A stretch of 64,000 nt of DNA from Tetracentron sinense (GCA_015143295.1 CM026574.1:11782938-11846937); one strand, 5' to 3'. Counted from the stretch's first letter, positions 10,547 to 21,124 are shown. The notes: generated by a model not told the origin, from the sequence alone. Made by a program: numbers and translations.

Positions 10547-11390
10547 GGTGTGCTGTCTCCTTAACCCTATCTTACCCACTATTTTTCCTTTAAATGAAAA
10601 TAATTTATTTTATTTCTTTTCTCTTCTCTTCTCTTCTCTTCTTAATTAATTAATTTATTATTCCTATTATTGCTAAGATGTGATAAAATCTTGTGTTTTG
10701 GATAAGGAGTGGATGATTAGGATTGAATATTTTAGAAATTGAGATTGTATCCTATCAATTTCTCCAATGTCTAATTTGCCCCTATTGACCTAATTATAGT
10801 TGTATGAAGGGTAATATAGTTATTTCACTCCTTTACCTAATCTATCTCATCACAGTCTATAACCCTTGAATTGATACAGTAACTCATGAACAAAATGACT
10901 TTATTGCACTCATGATTCATTTCATCCAAGTTATACTTACCAAAATGGTCAGAGGCATATCTGTCTTTTCCATATCTACATTCGATTACAAATCAGATTA
11001 CGCGGAAAGAAAGATTGATGTCTTACCGAAAGAGAAAGACTGATGGAGATTTACTAGGTGGACCATTGCATGCAGAGCTTTTGACTTTCTAATAGAGGAA
11101 ATGATTTCCTGCTTAGAAAATATTCTTCATGTTTTTTCAGTGGCACTAAGTAACATGGAACTTGGTACTACCTTCATCTGCAACCATACACGTGTCCTAT
11201 TACATTGAATAATGATAACTGATCTATTAATTGAATGATCAGGATTGATTAACATGCTTTGCCCATTTGGTAGTTTGAAGCAGAATGCATTTTCTCATAT
11301 TTAATTTTGATGATTTAGTATGTACTGTCAATGATGTCAGTCAGGGACAAGTGGGGTATAAGCGTGCAACAGAAACATAAAGAAAAGGTC
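10547..11390. other. Intergenic, no gene; short CTCTT microsatellite
   Basis: An AT-rich region. A pentanucleotide (TCTCT/CTTCT) run lies at about 10618-10643, followed by TTAATTAATTAATTTATTA. It may contain the SCL1 promoter if the leader exons at 11.4-11.9 kb are real. No clear TATA box can be assigned. Confidence 0.4.
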
Positions 11391-11458
11391 AAACCAAAAA
11401 AATTTAAAATTGAAGAATGGAGATGAAGCTCAGAAACTTCTCTGGATGAAATTGTTGG
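11391..11458 (+). other. Possible first 5' leader exon of SCL1
   Basis: A short non-coding stretch ending GAAATTGTTGG followed by GTGAGT (11459), a good splice donor. Downstream sequence to 11856 is T-rich like a plant intron. PAT1/SCL-type GRAS genes commonly have introns in the 5' leader, so this is proposed as a leader exon. The exon start is not determined. Only a transcript would settle it. Confidence 0.3.
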
Positions 11459-11856
11459 GTGAGTTTCTCATTTTTTCTCAGACTAGAAGATTAGATTTTC
11501 TTGGAGTATTCTTTGCTTCATGGGGTTTTGAAATTTTGGTCTGTTCATATTCTTGAATTGGGTATCTGGGACCCTCTTAACATAACTAATTTATTTGACT
11601 TTTCTGATTTTCTAGATTTGGGTTTCTAATTTCTCCTAGTTGGTTCTCCTTTCTGCTTCTTTGTTTTTTTTTTTTGTTGCTTTTCTACAAAACAAAACCT
11701 CACAATCTGAAGTTTTTATTGTAAATTTACCATAAAAGTGGACTTGCTTTAGTTTTTGGCTTATTTCCTGTAGTATCTTGGTCAAAACCCAAGCTTTCCT
11801 TTCCCTTAGAGCAGTTTCTGAGGATTTTCTTCATCTGGGTGTCTCTCAAATTTCAG

Positions 11857-11914
11857 GATATGACTGGTGATATGATCTCTATTGCTTCCTCTTGAAGTCT
11901 GCCCTCTGTATCAG
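11857..11914 (+). other. Possible second 5' leader exon of SCL1
   Basis: Flanked by a good acceptor (CAAATTTCAG, ending 11856) and a donor (TCAG then GTGATC at 11915). It holds a short upstream frame (ATGACTGGTGATATGATCTC...) that ends at a TGA within the exon. If correct, the next intron runs about 6.9 kb to an acceptor near 18820 and has absorbed all the insertions in between. This is inference from splice-like signals only. Confidence 0.3.
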
Positions 11915-12151
11915 GTGATCTCCCTTAGCTTCTTCTTCTTATTCCCTTTTTGGGTTGTTATTGAATCCCTTCATTTGTGGAGAATCTGGAGATGCTTCTG
12001 TGTATCAAACCTTTCATTGTAGTTTTAAGGTATTCTAGAAATTCAATGATAGAATTTGTTTCTGTTGCTAATTGCTATCCCTAGATTCTATGGTAGAAAT
12101 TGACATACATCTGAACAGCATTCTGCCTATCAATGACTTATTGCCTGATCA

Positions 12152-12332
12152 GGGGTTGGTGTAGTTGGCTAGCGACCCGGGTTTGCTCCCTGTGGTCGTG
12201 TGTTCAACTCCCACTCCTCGACTTACCCTGGTATCCGTAGGGAAAATTTCGAGTGGGTTGGTGTGGATACCCGGAGGGACTAGTCCTTGGCACGAAGCCT
12301 TTGGGACACCCTCTGTTACCAAAAAAAAAAAA
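12152..12332 (+). mobile_element. tRNA-derived SINE with poly(A) tail
   Basis: The head reads GGGGTTGGTGTAGTTGGCTA, a box A-like promoter. About 40 bases on, GTGTTCAACTCCC is box B-like, as in tRNA genes. A tRNA-unrelated body follows and the element ends in 12 A residues (12321-12332). Length of about 180 is usual for plant SINEs. I do not see a clear target-site duplication. Confidence 0.75.
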
Positions 12333-12913
12333 GAAGCCCAAAGAGAATATGTAAGGAGGACTTATCATTGTATCCCTTTATCAGGTGGGATGGAATGGAA
12401 GTAGTCCCCTCCACAACCTTTTTTTTTCGTTTGATACCGAGGAAGCAAGATAAAGACAACACGAGGGCGGGCCAAATACAGAGTACCTAACAGCAGCTAG
12501 AAAGGCTATAGGCGGGAAAGAAAAGCGAGTAGGGAATTCGGCATCATATCGGTTAACTGAGCACCTGAGCCAACTTCAAGGAAGAGCTTTAATCCTTGCC
12601 TTGAACCTACTTTTGAATGAAGTTTCGTTCCGGTAGTAATATCAAGTGATCTGATGATCTAACCATTGTTGCAGAGTAAATGGGCTTCTAAATGCGGTAT
12701 TTCGTTAGTGATCCTTTCGAGGCCATGGCATATCCTATGAGTCTGAACTCTGAATTGAATATTTCCGTATGTCAAAAGAAGTATAAATGTCTCCATATAC
12801 TAGACGCTCACTTCCCATGCATATAAGCTACTAATACATTTTTCCCAAAGCGAGTTCACCACCAGCTGTTGCCACTTCGTAATATGAAACGCTAAAATTT
12901 GTCCCTTCCTTCC
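12333..12913. other. Possible organelle-derived DNA, no gene recognised
   Basis: Base composition and wording (for example GGCGGGCCAAATACAGAG, AGCGAGTAGGGAATTCGGC) look unlike the surrounding AT-rich introns and resemble plant mitochondrial intergenic DNA. No complete organellar gene can be named. Treated with the segment to 14985 as one candidate insertion. A database comparison would decide. Confidence 0.3.
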
Positions 12914-13440
12914 CTCTAGCTAGAACTATCTGCTTGCTCGAGATCTTGTTGTCTATCTTCACCGACCAATCATGTTCATTGTGATAGTCTCCGCTTAGTT
13001 TAGCAGCCAATCCGGTCTTTCATGCCTGGACCAAGCACATTAAGATCATCTATCACTTTGTTTGGGAAACGGTTGCACTCGGATATATTAGCATTGTGTA
13101 TGTTCAATCATCTTCCCTCTAGCTGGAACTGTCTGCTTGCTCGAGATCTTGGTGTCTATCTTCACCGATCGATTATGTTACATTGTGATAATCTATGCTT
13201 AGTTTAGCAGTCAATCTGGTCTTTCATGCCCAGACCAAGCACATTAAGATCAACTATCACTTTGTTCGGGAAACGGTTGCACTCGGAGATATTAGCATTG
13301 TGTACGTTCAATTGTCTTCCCAACTAGACTATGGTTTTACAGAAGCAATCTCCAAAGATTGCCTTCAGTGGTTTCGCAGCAAGTTGGGCATTTGCGATGC
13401 GATACTGCCCAACTTGAGGGGGAGTGTAAAGAGATAAGAT
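12914..13440 (+). mobile_element. Ty1/copia fossil: RNase H end, duplicated, plus LTR start
   Basis: Plus-strand sequence similar to the C-terminal RNase H region of copia polyproteins (the FHARTKHI...HFVRE block) occurs twice, at about 12914-13110 and 13113-13310. Only the second copy continues to the polyprotein end (LPNLRGSVK at about 13408-13434), a purine tract and an LTR-like start TGTAAAGAG near 13427. This is an old, broken scrap with no other domains. Copia scraps are common in plant mitochondrial DNA, which fits the surrounding segment. Confidence 0.7.
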
Positions 13441-14610
13441 TTTTTTTTTTTGTTGTAATTCTTTCCCCTTACTAGTAAAGGAGAACCTGTCAAGTTGAGT
13501 CTATGAATTCACAGCGCGAGGTTCTCAATCCAAAGTGGTTGAAGATTGGGCAAACATTTCTTCTAGGTATCCAAATATCACGAGACGCTCTGATTTTGAA
13601 TACGACCCCAAAAAAGTCTAGGCTTAAGAACGGTGATGATAGTTTAGCTGTCGAAGCGCAAAAAAAAAAAATAGTGAAGACCCCTCCCCTAAAGAAAGCA
13701 AAGCTTAGGGCCGCTATTCTTGTTAAGAAATAGAGTATGGCCAAAAACAAATGAGTCAAAACTGATAAATCGGAACATAAGTTGATCGGTTATTTTCTCT
13801 CTTGTCCCCTTCCAAACAACAAAATGTCTCTCAAAGAATGCATTGGATGGATGCCGGGTCATTGTGTGAGCAGGTTGTTTTCACATTCTGTTAAAGGTTG
13901 GTTGACCAAGCTGCTGATGCGATGAAAATTCAATTTTTGATGTTTAAAAGCATAAATGTGATTAAATAGCTTTCTTAGTCGATAGAAAGCCATAAAATAC
14001 ATCCCTGTTTGTATGTGGCTCTTTCTCTGTTCTCGACTTCCGGTGCATCTTCTTGCTTGATAGTCAGGGGTGAAAGATCTTTAGGTTCGGCTTTCCATTA
14101 GAATGTTGAGGGGAGGAGTCCTCTCTTTGGAATTTTCCTTTCTTTTGTAAGGAGCAGAAGAGGATTGGACCAAGCCAATCTTCTATTCAAAGAGCAGGGT
14201 AAACCTACTTTATATATTTATCTATCGTGGGAAGGCACTCACTTGAGGACCCGTCCTCGAGCAGAGAAATCCCAAGACCAGAAATAGTAGGAATAATTCT
14301 CATAATAGTAATAAAGTGAAACATGTCAAAAAATTTTGTGAAAATTATCGAATAGAAAGTAAATGTACTATTTCGATTTTCTTTCTCCAGTCCAGTTTGT
14401 TCTTCCTTTTTTGACGGATCAGCCATATTAGAGAAGGTCTTAATTCCAATTATTTGTGACAACATAATGAGCAAAGCAATATGCGGAAAATGAGACTCGA
14501 TACAATGGGCTGGCTAGCATTTCTCTCTGGTTGACCGGAGTAGTATCGACTCTAGACGTTCCTCGATTTTTTTAGAATTCGAAAGAGAAATTTCAAGTCA
14601 TCCACGAAAA
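13441..14610. other. Probable organelle-derived (mitochondrial-like) DNA
   Basis: Sequence style (TTCGGCTTTCCATTAGAATG, GGAGCAGAAGAGGATTGGAC, AAGAGCAGGGTAAACC) resembles plant mitochondrial spacer DNA and leads directly into plastid-like tRNA sequence. A plus-strand frame at 13503-13733 (76 residues, Lys-rich, ending KKAKLRAAILVKK) and a minus-strand frame at 14205-14474 could not be assigned to any organellar protein. Plant mitochondria often carry plastid pieces, so one mitochondrial insertion containing a plastid piece is the simplest reading. This is inference. Confidence 0.4.
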
Positions 14611-14692
14611 TGGAAAGATTCGAACCCTCAGTACGAATAACTTGTACAATGGATTAGAAATCCACTGCTTTAGTCCCATCAGCCATCTCTCC
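14611..14692 (-). pseudogene. trnS-GCU: Broken plastid-type tRNA-Ser (trnS-GCU-like)
   Basis: The minus strand reads GGAGAGATGGCTGA at the 5' end, has a long class-II variable arm (around TGTACAAG...GTAC), GGGTTCGAAT in the T loop, and ends TCTTTCC, as in the plastid serine tRNA with GCU anticodon. The anticodon loop here reads TTTCTAA, so the GCT anticodon has become TCT. About five bases of the 3' half of the T stem (CCCTC) are missing. It cannot fold normally and is a nuclear copy, not a working tRNA gene. Confidence 0.75.
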
Positions 14693-14985
14693 CAATTGCA
14701 AAAGGATAATTACTATGTTCTGCATAAAGTAACAATTGAAAAAGTCTTTCTTCTATATTCTATAGATAAATAGAAAATACAAATTTTATAAGCAATTCCA
14801 ATTCAATTTAAATAATGTAAGGGATCAAAAGAAATATCTCCAATAGAAAAGAGAGAGAAAAAAAATAAAGAATACTTCTTTGATTTCGTTCGAAAGGTCC
14901 TTTTATTCTCCCAGCCTGGTCAGTACCTAGCCAGGGCCTTTTTCTTGTTCCAATGAATCATAGATCAAATGATTTATCTGATTTG
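14693..14985. other. Plastid-like trnS-trnG spacer
   Basis: Directly upstream of the tRNA copy (on its strand). It contains the block TTTCGTTCGAAAGG, CCTGGTCAGTACCTAGCC and AATGAATCATAGATCAAATG, which I recognise as the plastid spacer next to trnS-GCU. It ends at an A-rich tract near 14985 where the style returns to nuclear intron-like sequence. Origin direct from plastid or via mitochondrion cannot be told apart here. Confidence 0.55.
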
Positions 14986-15529
14986 GAAAAAAAAAAAAGA
15001 GCTATGCTACAGATGTGAAAATTTTGTTTATTCTTACTGGTTTGTCATTTCACTTGTGATTTGTACTTTTTTTGGTTAGTTTGTTGGTTAAGGTTTGTTT
15101 GAGAGGCTTATGTGTGCATTTTAGTTGATTCTCTTCTCTTTAGACAGTATTGCTCCTAGTTTCATTCTGTTTCTATCCAGTTTGATTTTGTACTTTATTG
15201 GTTGTACATGGTTAAAGAGAACCTAAGCCTTGGTTGGAAAGTCTGTATATGCAAAGAATTTACAATAAGCCATCTTATTCACTTTGATTAAGAAATTGAA
15301 ACCTAGAATGTTGTATGCATATAGCATCTACTCACAAAACTTGATAATCACTAGTGATTGTACTCCTTTTGCATCATGAGTTCCTCACTATCTAAACGAA
15401 AATAATTGGTCAGTGAAAGAAGTTGGACTTCTTTTTTTGCATGAATGAAAAGTACTTAAAAAGTATTGGATAATAATAAGTATAATATTATGCATTTTCA
15501 TTGAGACCAATAAGGATTTTCCATTAACG
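14986..15529. other. No gene recognised (intron-like, T-rich)
   Basis: T-rich sequence without coding frames, consistent with a long leader intron of SCL1. Confidence 0.4.
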
Positions 15530-15537
15530 TTGATGAT

Positions 15538-15713
15538 GATTTTTTTTTGGTACACAACATCATTTAGCTATGTTAGTTGACCCCTCCTAACACTACATTT
15601 GTTAGTATGTTAGTAAAGTGGGGACTTTCTAACTGTCTCACCATAAAGAGACTCGCACATGAGTCCTCCCCCATGGATACACTCCCTACCACTGAAACAA
15701 CCAGGGAGGTGTC
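15538..15713 (-). mobile_element. tRNA-derived SINE, minus strand, with TSD
   Basis: On the minus strand the element starts GACACCTCCCTGGTTGTTTC with a tRNA-like box A (GGTTGTTTCAGTGGTAG). It has a box B-like GTGCGAGTCTC about 45 bases on and ends in an A-rich tail (plus-strand T run at 15541-15548). TTGATGAT occurs on both sides (15530-15537 and 15714-15721), as expected for retroposition. It is a different family from the SINE at 12152. Confidence 0.75.
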
Positions 15714-15721
15714 TTGATGAT

Positions 15722-16379
15722 TTTCTTTACTACCCTCATCTACAATTTCCCACCATTTACCTAGCAGTTCAAAAGAACAAATGGTTTCTCAACCTTTGCT
15801 AAAAGTCATTCCCCAACTTCTTGCTTCACAAGTTGAGAACACAGTATTTTAAAATGTCCAAATGTCTTCACAAGGTTTGTTTCCATTTTAAATTCTACCA
15901 GTACTTTCCCATGTTGAAGGGAATCAGGTCGTAATTTGCCTTTATATTTGTAAACACAGTGATCCAAAGGTGAAGTGAGACAAGTTCCCTAGGTTCATTA
16001 GATATAGTTGATTAGGACCCTTATACTTTGTCTTCATTACACCCAAACCTTCAAATAAGTTATTCATTACATTTAACCTTCAAAAAAAAGGTTATTTATT
16101 ACATTTAACCATTTCATTGTTGGCTGAATTTGGGGAATCAGTTGACTCACTTCACTTTTTTTCAGCTCGTTGTGAACAAAGGAAACACAACAACAAACAT
16201 TTTGTTTCCTTCACCTTTGGTTGCAGTAGATATTCTGATATGACAAGATAATGATCTTTGGAGTGAATCTCATTATGAAGTAAATGATGTCCTTCTTTAA
16301 CAGATCTCTATAGAAGGAAAACATTCATAATAGTCTCACCCAACTTAACTAGATACATTATTGATTATCTTTAATGAGG
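15722..16379. other. No gene recognised
   Basis: About 650 bases with no supported coding region. A GTTATTCATTACATTTAACC-like phrase is doubled near 16060-16110, a small tandem repeat. Confidence 0.4.
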
Positions 16380-17460
16380 TTGGTTTGGGAGTCACGTGAG
16401 GTTCGAGGATTGCATGGGGTGAGTTGTTGGAAGGTTATTATGGGAGTTGAGAAGTGAGTTTTCCAAATTCATTAGTTATCGGATGGGTTGTAGTTAGGAT
16501 GTGAAATTTTGGGATGATTTATGGTGTGGTCAATCGTCTCTTAGGGAGGAGTTTGGTGTGTTGTATTCCCTAGCTTTGGAGAAAGGTGGGTCAATAGAGT
16601 CCAACTTTGAGTGGGTGGATGAAAAGGTTGTGTAGTTTTAGGCTCAGAAGAGGTCTTAATGATTGTGAGTTGGAGGACATCTCTCGTCTCCTTGGTAGCT
16701 TTGATGAGGTATCCCTTTGTCCCATTTATAGGGATAAGCGAGTTTGGTCTTTAGACAACAAGGGTCAGTTCTCAGTGAAATCCTTCGTTCTATCTTTGTG
16801 GGGAGTTCCTTCTCTTCACTTCCTTACAGGGTTGTTTGAAACCTTGGGGTTCAAACTACTGTATTATTTTTTCTTTGGTTGGATTTGAAGAGATATCCCT
16901 TCGTCCCCTTTTTAGGGATAAGCAAGTTTGGTCTTTAGACAGCAAGGGTCAATTCTCAATGAGATCCTTCATTCCATCTTTGTGGGGCATTCCTTCTCTT
17001 TACTTTCCTTATAGGGTTGTTTGAAACCTTGGTGTTCCAACTAATGTATCATTTCTTCTTTGGGTTGTCCTTTTGTGATGGATGTGTGAAGCCACTTCCT
17101 TTTGCATTTGGGGGTGCAATGGGTCTTCCCGGGTTCCTTTTTGGACTTCTTATCTTGTTGGCTTTCGGTGAGATTGGAGGCCCCTACCGCTGTTTTGCAA
17201 GCCTTTCTTCTGGGGGCCTTAACTTGGTCGATTTGGAAAGAGAGGAATCCAAGGGTTTTTTATGTAGTTTCTCCCTCTTAGTGGATCTATTCGAGAATTC
17301 GTCGGTTACTTTTGGATTGGTGTGCTTTGCTCCTATTCTCAAAACTACTAGGTGCCAATTCATGCCTCAGACTTCCATCTTTAACATCCTTATACGGAGA
17401 AGTTATGACTTTCTATCATCTTCCCCTGCTAACAAGAAGACCCAAAATCTAGGTTCTCTT
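16380..17460 (+). mobile_element. L1-type LINE fragment with internal tandem duplication
   Basis: Frames on the plus strand give the segment C-terminal to reverse transcriptase in plant L1 elements (GLNDCELEDISRLL, then RDKRVWSLDNKGQFSVKSF), and later ALTWSIWKERNPRVF from the extreme C-terminus in another frame. A block of about 184 bases occurs twice in tandem (about 16702-16885 and 16886-17070), so the RDK-VWSLD-KGQFS motif is repeated. The zinc-knuckle region is missing and frames shift several times. It is a dead LINE copy, opposite in orientation to the one at 17850-18424. Confidence 0.75.
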
Positions 17461-17935
17461 CTTTTTTCTTTTTTTTTATTGGTAAATAGATCATAATGTA
17501 TAAAAGGAAAAAGGAACTTACAGAGTTGGAGGTTCACTGAAGGTGATTATTTTTTATGCACTAAATATTTTATGTCAATCTATTAAAACCCATACTTCTT
17601 AAGTCAATGCAACAAAGAATCTGTTTAAGAAGCCACATCTTTCTCTTTACATTGCGGTCTTGCAGATCCATATCAACTAGGTCTCGGTATGTATGTCACT
17701 TCTCTTTGCTCTACACTAGTTAGACCAATATGCCTGAGTGGACTTGCTTTGCTCCTATTCCCAAAACTACTAGGTTCCAATTTGTACCTCAGACTTCCCA
17801 TCTCTAACATCCTTATACGGAGAGGTATGACTTTCTATCATCATTCTCCTTTTTTTTTTTATATCTGTAAATGGATTAGAATGTATAAAATGAAAAAAGA
17901 ACTTACAAAGTTGGAGGTTCACCAATGGGTGAGTT
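17325..17935. repeat. Direct repeat pair flanking 200 bases
   Basis: About 17325-17540 and 17743-17935 are copies of each other (GCTTTGCTCCTATTC...AAAACTACTAGG...CTTATACGGAGA...CTTTCTATCATC), each ending in a piece of LINE 3' tail (TGTATAAAA...GAACTTAC...GTTGGAGGTTCAC). The duplication therefore happened after a LINE tail had inserted. Confidence 0.75.
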
Positions 17936-18424
17936 GACGAAAAGAAAAACTAGACATGTCAAAGAAGAAAAACAATCACTACCCATTTTCAAAAAAGGGA
18001 GACCAATCAATTTCATCAAAGCCACTTCTAATCGAGCAAGAAAAAAAAGCTTCTGATGACTAAGGAGGGTGATTTTCTCGATAGGATCCAAAGACTTTTC
18101 GAATACCCTTCTGTTCCTATCCTTCCGACCCCCCAACCGATAGCTCCCAGGAGAAGCATCCAAATCTCTCCCTGAACGGCATCTACATCCCTCAAGAACC
18201 AACCAGAGATTAAACCCATAAAGTTGGAAGGAAGACCAACAATCCCCAAGCAAGATAGAAAATATCCCCATTGCTCTAACCAGAGGACAATGGATAAACA
18301 AATAATCCACAGATTCCTCCTCAGCCAAACAAATGAAACACCTATTAGCCAAACTACAACCCAAACTCTTCAAGTGGTCCAAGGTGAGAATTTTGTCCAG
18401 AAAATCTAGGCTTCTCTTTGCCAC
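17850..18424 (-). mobile_element. L1-type LINE 3' end with zinc-knuckle, minus strand
   Basis: The minus-strand frame 18424-17903 gives RSLDFLDKILTLDHLKSLG, then CFICLAEEESVDYLFIHC, the C-x2-C...H-x-C type zinc-binding segment found after reverse transcriptase in plant LINEs. It then gives the WxxW/KERNRRVF-like tail in shifted frames. The plus-strand T run near 17848-17859 is its poly(A) end. A second copy of this block with the same right flank lies at 38076-38735, as part of the large tandem duplication. Confidence 0.8.
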
Positions 18425-18819
18425 TGCCTTTGGAGTAGAAGTGTTTAAAGGACATCATCTTATGGTTAGAGCCAATGTCTGGTTATAGTTGGCAACCCAG
18501 CACAATTTTAGAGAGATTTGGAAATGACTGCTCATGTGGATTCTTTGGTTGATAACATCTTTACTACAGTTGTTTCAATTAGGAATAATTAAACACGAAT
18601 TATTCACCACTTTATATTTTTTTCATATCTTGCCTAATATTTTCCAATTTATTTCTGAATTTACAGATTTTTACAAAAACATTGATAGACGAATAATTCT
18701 CAAATTCCGACTTGGCTTTTTAACACTGAAAGTACAGATGTCCTCCTTACTGTTTACCATATTGCGTCACTATTGTGGAATGCTGAGCTATCTTTGTCCA
18801 TTTCTTCTGCTGAATCCAG

Positions 18820-18990
18820 GTATACAAAGAGAGTGCAAGAGAGAGCTGCTGGGTAGTTTCTACAGTTTATGGTGGTGTGCCATTATTGGCTTATTGCCCA
18901 TGGGACCCAGATGACATTTGGTGATACTAGAGTCCTTTTTTTTGCGGTACGATCATTTTTCCTTATGAGTGAGTAGTTTGAAAGAATACC
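18820..18990 (+). other. 5' leader of SCL1 (last non-coding exon)
   Basis: A plausible acceptor (CTGCTGAATCCAG, ending 18819) is followed by 171 bases with short upstream ATGs, ending GAAAGAATACC directly before the SCL1 ATG. The 18580-18725 stretch just upstream is a scrap of the GAATTATTC-rich repeat family also seen at 24500 and 26322. Acceptor choice is inference. Confidence 0.35.
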
Positions 18991-20790
18991 ATGTCTTTAG
19001 TTACGTCTGCAGATCCATCTGCAACACCGTACAGAGGATCTAAACTCTACACACTTGAAGGAAGCAGCGACAGCTCTGGTTTATCCACTCAAATATTTAG
19101 CTCAGATAAGCAAAAGTTCAAGTATGGGACCGAATCTTACTGCCATGGCAATTACGACCAGCAGTGCTTTTCTGACTCCCCTACAGAAGAATTTTCTGCC
19201 TCGCAAGTCGAGTTTCTCCACCCATCTAATTCTGGGATTCCAGAAACTGCATTCCGCCCTCAAGGTGTCTCTTCTTACCAGCTAAAGGCTGGCACGGGTT
19301 CTTCCATCACCACACAAAATTCATTTGACTCGTCTTTCGTGGCCATGAGACATCCTAATGCCTACCAATCGGATTCTGTATCTTTGGATGGGCAGAGCCC
19401 AGATCCAATAGACTATGACGAAGATGAGATCAAAATAAAGCTTCTAGAACTAGAGAGAGCACTCTTGAATGATAATGACGATGATGATGTATTTGACCTG
19501 AAGCAAAGCATGGATATTGATGGTGAATGGGCCGACCCGATCAAGAATCTACTGCTCACCAATTCGCTGAAGGAATCTTCATCCTCAGACTCTAATCTCA
19601 GCAGAATCAGCAGCAATAAAGATATATCTCTAGTACCTTGTGTTCCCAGGCCATGCACATCTAGACCCCTTACTCCTAAGGAGTTGCTTTTTGAATGTGC
19701 TGCAGCAATGTCAGAAGGAAACATAGAGGAAGCATCAACAATTATAGCCAAGCTCCGTCAAATGGTCTCGATCCAAGGCGATCCTCCCCAAAGAATTGCA
19801 GCCTACATGGTGGAAGGCCTTGCGGCTCGCATGGCTGCATCGGGCAAATGCCTTTATAAAGCTCTCAAATGCAAGGAGCCCCCCACATCCGACCGTCTCT
19901 CAGCCATGCAAATCCTTTTCGAGGTGTGCCCTTGTTTTAAGTTTGGGTTCATGGCGGCCAATGGCGCTATCGCAGAGGCATTCAAAGATGAAGACAGAAT
20001 CCATGTTATAGACTTTGACATAAACCAAGGGAGCCAGTACATAACTCTGATACAAGCACTTGCAACCCGGAAAGGTAAGCCACCCCACATGAGAATAACT
20101 GGGGTGGATGACCCAGAGTCGGTCCAACGTGCAGTTGGTGGCCTAAAGATCATTGGCCAGCGGCTTGAAAAGCTTGCAGAGGCAGTCGGAATGCCATTCC
20201 AGTTTCGAGCAATATCTGCCAAGACCGAAGATGTAACTCCATCAATCCTTGACTGCCAATCTGGTGAGGCGCTAGTTGTAAATTTTGCTTTCCAGCTTCA
20301 CCACATGCCTGATGAGAGCGTCTCAACGGTGAACCAACGGGACCAGCTCCTCCGCATGGTCAAGAGCTTAGGTCCAAAGCTGGTGACTGTGGTTGAACAA
20401 GATGTGAACACCAATACTGCTCCGTTCTTCCCAAGGTTCATTGAGGCCTACAACTACTACTCTGCCGTGTTTGAGTCACTTGATGCAACACTGCCAAGGG
20501 AGAGTCCGGACAGGATGAATGTTGAAAGGCAGTGCCTCGCAAGGGACATAGTCAACATAGTGGCATGCGAGGGCGAGGAAAGGATAGAGAGGTACGAAGT
20601 TGCAGGGAAATGGAGGGCAAGGATGACTATGGCCGGATTCACTTCATGTCCGTTGAGTCTATATGTGAATGATGCAATTCGAAAACTTCTAAAGCAGTAT
20701 TGTGACAGATACAAGGTGAAGGAGGAAGGGGGTGCACTCCACTTTGGATGGGAGGAAAAGATCTTGATTGTTGCTTCGGCATGGAGGTGA
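18991..20790 (+). CDS. SCL1: GRAS-family transcriptional regulator, scarecrow-like 1
   Basis: An intact single-exon frame of 599 residues, close to the size of Arabidopsis SCL1. The variable N-terminal third (1-215) is Ser-rich with an acidic stretch DDDD at 163-166. The GRAS domain runs from about 228 to the end. It begins with leucine-heptad region I (LTPKELLFECAAAMSEGN, 227-244). The VHIID motif appears as IHVIDFDINQGSQY (337-350). Leucine-heptad II and the PFYRE region follow (FFPRFIEAYNYYSAVF, 479-494; RESPDRMNVERQ, 503-514), then SAW (WRARMTMAGF at 541-550, WEEKILIVASAWR at the C-terminus). All landmark motifs are present, so the protein is probably functional. GRAS proteins act in the nucleus as transcriptional co-regulators. 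The specific role of SCL1 is poorly known. ATG 18991 is chosen because MSLV...TPYR-SKLY is the usual start of this subfamily. It converges with PEN-2. Confidence 0.93.
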   Translation: MSLVTSADPSATPYRGSKLYTLEGSSDSSGLSTQIFSSDKQKFKYGTESYCHGNYDQQCFSDSPTEEFSASQVEFLHPSNSGIPETAFRPQGVSSYQLKAGTGSSITTQNSFDSSFVAMRHPNAYQSDSVSLDGQSPDPIDYDEDEIKIKLLELERALLNDNDDDDVFDLKQSMDIDGEWADPIKNLLLTNSLKESSSSDSNLSRISSNKDISLVPCVPRPCTSRPLTPKELLFECAAAMSEGNIEEASTIIAKLRQMVSIQGDPPQRIAAYMVEGLAARMAASGKCLYKALKCKEPPTSDRLSAMQILFEVCPCFKFGFMAANGAIAEAFKDEDRIHVIDFDINQGSQYITLIQALATRKGKPPHMRITGVDDPESVQRAVGGLKIIGQRLEKLAEAVGMPFQFRAISAKTEDVTPSILDCQSGEALVVNFAFQLHHMPDESVSTVNQRDQLLRMVKSLGPKLVTVVEQDVNTNTAPFFPRFIEAYNYYSAVFESLDATLPRESPDRMNVERQCLARDIVNIVACEGEERIERYEVAGKWRARMTMAGFTSCPLSLYVNDAIRKLLKQYCDRYKVKEEGGALHFGWEEKILIVASAWR

Positions 20791-21120
20791 TTAGTTCTGT
20801 TCGATTACAGGTACTGGTGCAATTTCTGGCTTATCTTCTTATTATGTATTTTGACTCTGTATATTATATTGTGCATAGGATCAAGATGTTCTGATGATAT
20901 ATTATCCAAGAGGGTCAGAAGAAAATAAAGATTTCCCTGTTTTGTGATGAACTAGCTCTCAAGGGGTTGTAGAAGACTCCAAATGCTTCCCATTCATGTA
21001 TAATTTGTGCAGATAGCACCCCTATATATCAATCTCCTTTGTTCCTTTTTGTCTTCCATTGTTACTTTTTGTCTATCTATCCATATATTACTTGGATGGG
21101 GACATGGTCTGGAACAAACA
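20791..21120 (+). other. 3' flank/UTR of SCL1
   Basis: Non-coding sequence after the TGA with an AATAAAG-type polyadenylation-like signal at about 20925 (GAAAATAAAGATTTCC). No further gene. Confidence 0.45.
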
Positions 21121-21124
21121 ATGT

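Noticed and set aside
13503-13733. 76-codon Lys-rich frame as an organellar ribosomal protein
   Set aside because: No recognisable family motif; it may be a chance frame in organelle-like DNA.
14611-14692. Working tRNA gene reading UCU
   Set aside because: The T stem lacks its 3' half and the body is a plastid serine tRNA; the anticodon change is decay, not a new function.
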